Assembly: GCA_030248065.1 (NCBI GenBank)
Contig: JASAMV010008409.1
Span: forward strand, 25,743-89,742
Source: Rhynchonema sp. JSB1_4
Lineage: Eukaryota > Nematoda > Chromadorea > Monhysterida > Xyalidae
Direction: 5' to 3'
Length of the DNA stretch: 64,000 nt
Of the stretch, positions 62,228 to 64,000 are shown in pieces (the first letter of the stretch is position 1; each line of letters starts with the position of its first letter). The notes under the pieces were generated by a model. The model saw only the letters and a list, made by a program, of their open reading frames with translations. It was not told where the DNA came from and ran no database searches. The position numbers were made by a program, and so were the translations under genes.

Positions 62228-62437
62228 CGATCACATTTTAATAAACCCCCACCGGGGAGTTACTCGGGGCGGGGGGGGGTCATTTCGCATTCTCCCGTAT
62301 CATCGAAACATCCGCTGTTCCTACTAGCGTAGTCGCATGTACGTAATAAATGCGTCAACGTCAGTAGCATAAAGCCAAAAAACAATCTAATGCGTCATTA
62401 GATGACTTTTTTTTAGCAAAAAAACGATAAAGACCTA

Positions 62438-62661
62438 ACCTTTCTTGTCACTGCCGCTGAGTACTTGGGAGGCCGACCCGAGCGCAGGCGGTCAACAACA
62501 TTGACTCGATCGGCATAGCGCTTTCGACACTTTTGCACGGCTTTTTCACTCATCGGTATTTGAATTGCACGGAGGTGCTCGGCGATTCGGTGGTTTTTGC
62601 ATCCCATGCCATGCATTTCTTGAATGGTTTCGAGGCACAAAATGTGGTGTTTTTCGCCCAC
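62438..62661 (-). pseudogene. Tc1-like transposase N-terminal helix-turn-helix fragment
   Basis: Minus frame of about 75 codons: CLETIQEMHGMGCKNHRIAE, HLRAIQIPMSEKAVQKCRKR, and LRSGRPPKYSA. This is the tandem HTH plus the GRP(P/R)K motif that binds Tc1/mariner termini. There is no ATG in frame and no DDE catalytic region nearby. A plausible GTTAGG donor follows VTRK. It is either a transposase relic or an exon of a gene derived from one. Confidence 0.5.
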
Positions 62662-63202
62662 CGCGTTCGCGGTTCATTAACTGCAGCTGACGAACATGCT
62701 GTTACAATTTTCGAATGGAAATATCAGCTTTGAGCGGCATGATGGAAAAATTTACTCACACTGTGCATAAATATGCATAAAAACCCAAGCGGAACAAAAT
62801 ACGCGGCAAAAGCACAAAGTCACAGTGCACGAATGCGCATTCCTTCCGGCGGAAGGCAGGTGAAAGAGGCCACACGCTGATAATATTTACATGATGACGA
62901 CAATGACCAGAAACGTCGATAAAACTGCGTGATGAAAAGTCATAAGAAAGAAAGGCATAAGAAATGTGACACCAAATGTAATCAATCAGAGGCAATTTAA
63001 GGAAACCACGTGGTTTAGACACCGTAGGGATGGATTACTGTGTTACCACAAGCACATCTCTGCCTACCGTATACCAATTGACACGCGTGGAACGTCGTGG
63101 CAATCTTCTTGCATATGTAAATGGTGCGTCATTTCAGTCAGCGATTCATTCTTGGACATAGATTGAATTTTCTTGCAAGAAATTTTATCTGAGAAAGCCA
63201 GC
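62662..63202. other. Intergenic, upstream region of the right-edge gene
   Basis: No repeat terminus recognised. A TTCTTGCAAG acceptor-like site lies about 25 bases before the next start codon. Confidence 0.45.
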
Positions 63203-64000
63203 ATGAAGCGAAACATCGCCCTCTCTACCCTTCTGCCGTTGTTGGCTGTGCTGCTGTGTGACGTGGTTTGGATGCCGTTGGCTGATGGACGGGAGAAAGG
63301 TATACGGTAATGGGAAAAGGCTGCCCATGAAAAAAATAAAATGACTTTGGAACACCTGAAGATACAGTAAATTGTCATACAGTCCGAGACAAATTGTTTG
63401 ACCGCTTTTCAACGGCGCCACGCGCGAACGTTGTGCATATTATGGTGCACCATTCATGTACGTGCGAATTTTACGAAAAGTTAGAAATAACGGACGCTAT
63501 TTTTTCGGTCTTGTTGACAAAATGTGTGATTGGCCAGACTTTAGGTTTCAGAAGAAGCTTAGTAAATTTCAACTTGTCATTCGACATTGCCGACATTCGT
63601 TTTTGTGGTTATCGATCACGCGCTACTTTTATGTTGCCATGGGAGGCCATAATTGATTGGTTGCTGTATTCCTATATGAATAACGTATGTAAATTGATTG
63701 GTTGCTCCAAAGCGCGGTGGCTTTGACAACCGGCCGCATTATTCACCACGGACTGTAGCTACCAACCACAGCCGAACCAAGCAAGTATAAAGAGTGAAAT
63801 TTTGTAACTTTGATGCTGACTTGTATAACTTCCTTGCTTGCATAACATCCATTAATGGTACAGTCACATACACTCTGAGAGATTTTTTGCTCGTATTTCA
63901 GTCAACTTTAAAGGGTGCCCGCCACATACATGTGACCTTAACGAATCTCATGAAACTTATCACGGTAAAAACTGGCCTTGGTCGAAAAAACTCTCATGGC
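63203..64000 (+). CDS. Secreted peptide gene, incomplete at the right edge
   Basis: Exon 1 (63203-63299) encodes a signal peptide with core LSTLLPLLAVLLCDVVWMPL and ends in phase 1 after GREK. Exon 2 starts at 63902 after CGTATTTCAG. It continues in phase as VNFKGCPPHTCDLNESHETY and either ends at a GTAAAA donor (63965) or reads on to the window end. Two cysteines five residues apart suggest a disulfide-bonded secreted product. The phase-1 signal exon is the same design as in the genes at 30175, 35704, 40354 and 60827, though the mature sequences are unrelated by eye. Confidence 0.55.

Overview
The window is an animal (metazoan) nuclear sequence: short coding exons with GT-AG introns of about 0.1 to 2.7 kb, acceptors of the compact TTTTCAG type, and a very large load of small inverted-repeat transposons. 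Two features point to a nematode: the acceptor consensus, and an interstitial array of GCCTAA units (the complement of the nematode telomere repeat TTAGGC) at 24.5 kb. Several start codons also lie 17-65 bases after an orphan splice acceptor, as expected with spliced-leader trans-splicing. A repeat-rich nematode is my inference; the species cannot be named from this window.

Protein-coding layout. (1) 2488-2714 (-): a probable 3' coding exon with a basic tail. (2) 9014-16495 (+): nine in-phase exons of a divergent Cys-loop ligand-gated channel subunit, glycine/glutamate-chloride-like. (3) 28700-29068 (+): a single-exon small single-pass membrane protein. (4) 30175-32900 (+): a secreted cysteine-rich protein with one unresolved exon junction. 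(5) 35704-36542 and 40354-41888 (+): two two-exon secreted peptides sharing a YAD-x-RERDE tail, a small family. (6) 42329-43492 (-): a MKRN2OS-like protein. (7) 45116-47290 (+): a complete seven-exon lin-7 (L27 + PDZ). (8) 56458-60827 (-): six in-phase exons of a secreted 237-aa protein I do not recognise. (9) 63203 to the right edge (+): start of another secreted peptide gene. The genes do not form one pathway, but five of them begin with a signal-peptide exon ending in phase 1.

Repeats dominate the rest. There are seven hAT-type non-autonomous elements with CAGGGTTG ends, six carrying 8-bp target duplications; one larger hAT with a transposase C-terminal relic and (GATCCC)n sub-terminal arrays (17.2-18.4 kb); five TA-flanked hairpin MITEs starting TTGGTCGCRCAA; mini-Helitrons (TC...CTAG) at 25.1, 40.5-41.5, 49.2, 51.1-51.7 and 55.4 kb; a 2-kb composite of AAT microsatellite and palindromic CCGGATCCGG satellite (49.3-51.1 kb); and many long fold-back elements. 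The octamer TGAAACAT/ATGTTTCA occurs more than 30 times, repeatedly at the centres of unrelated fold-backs.
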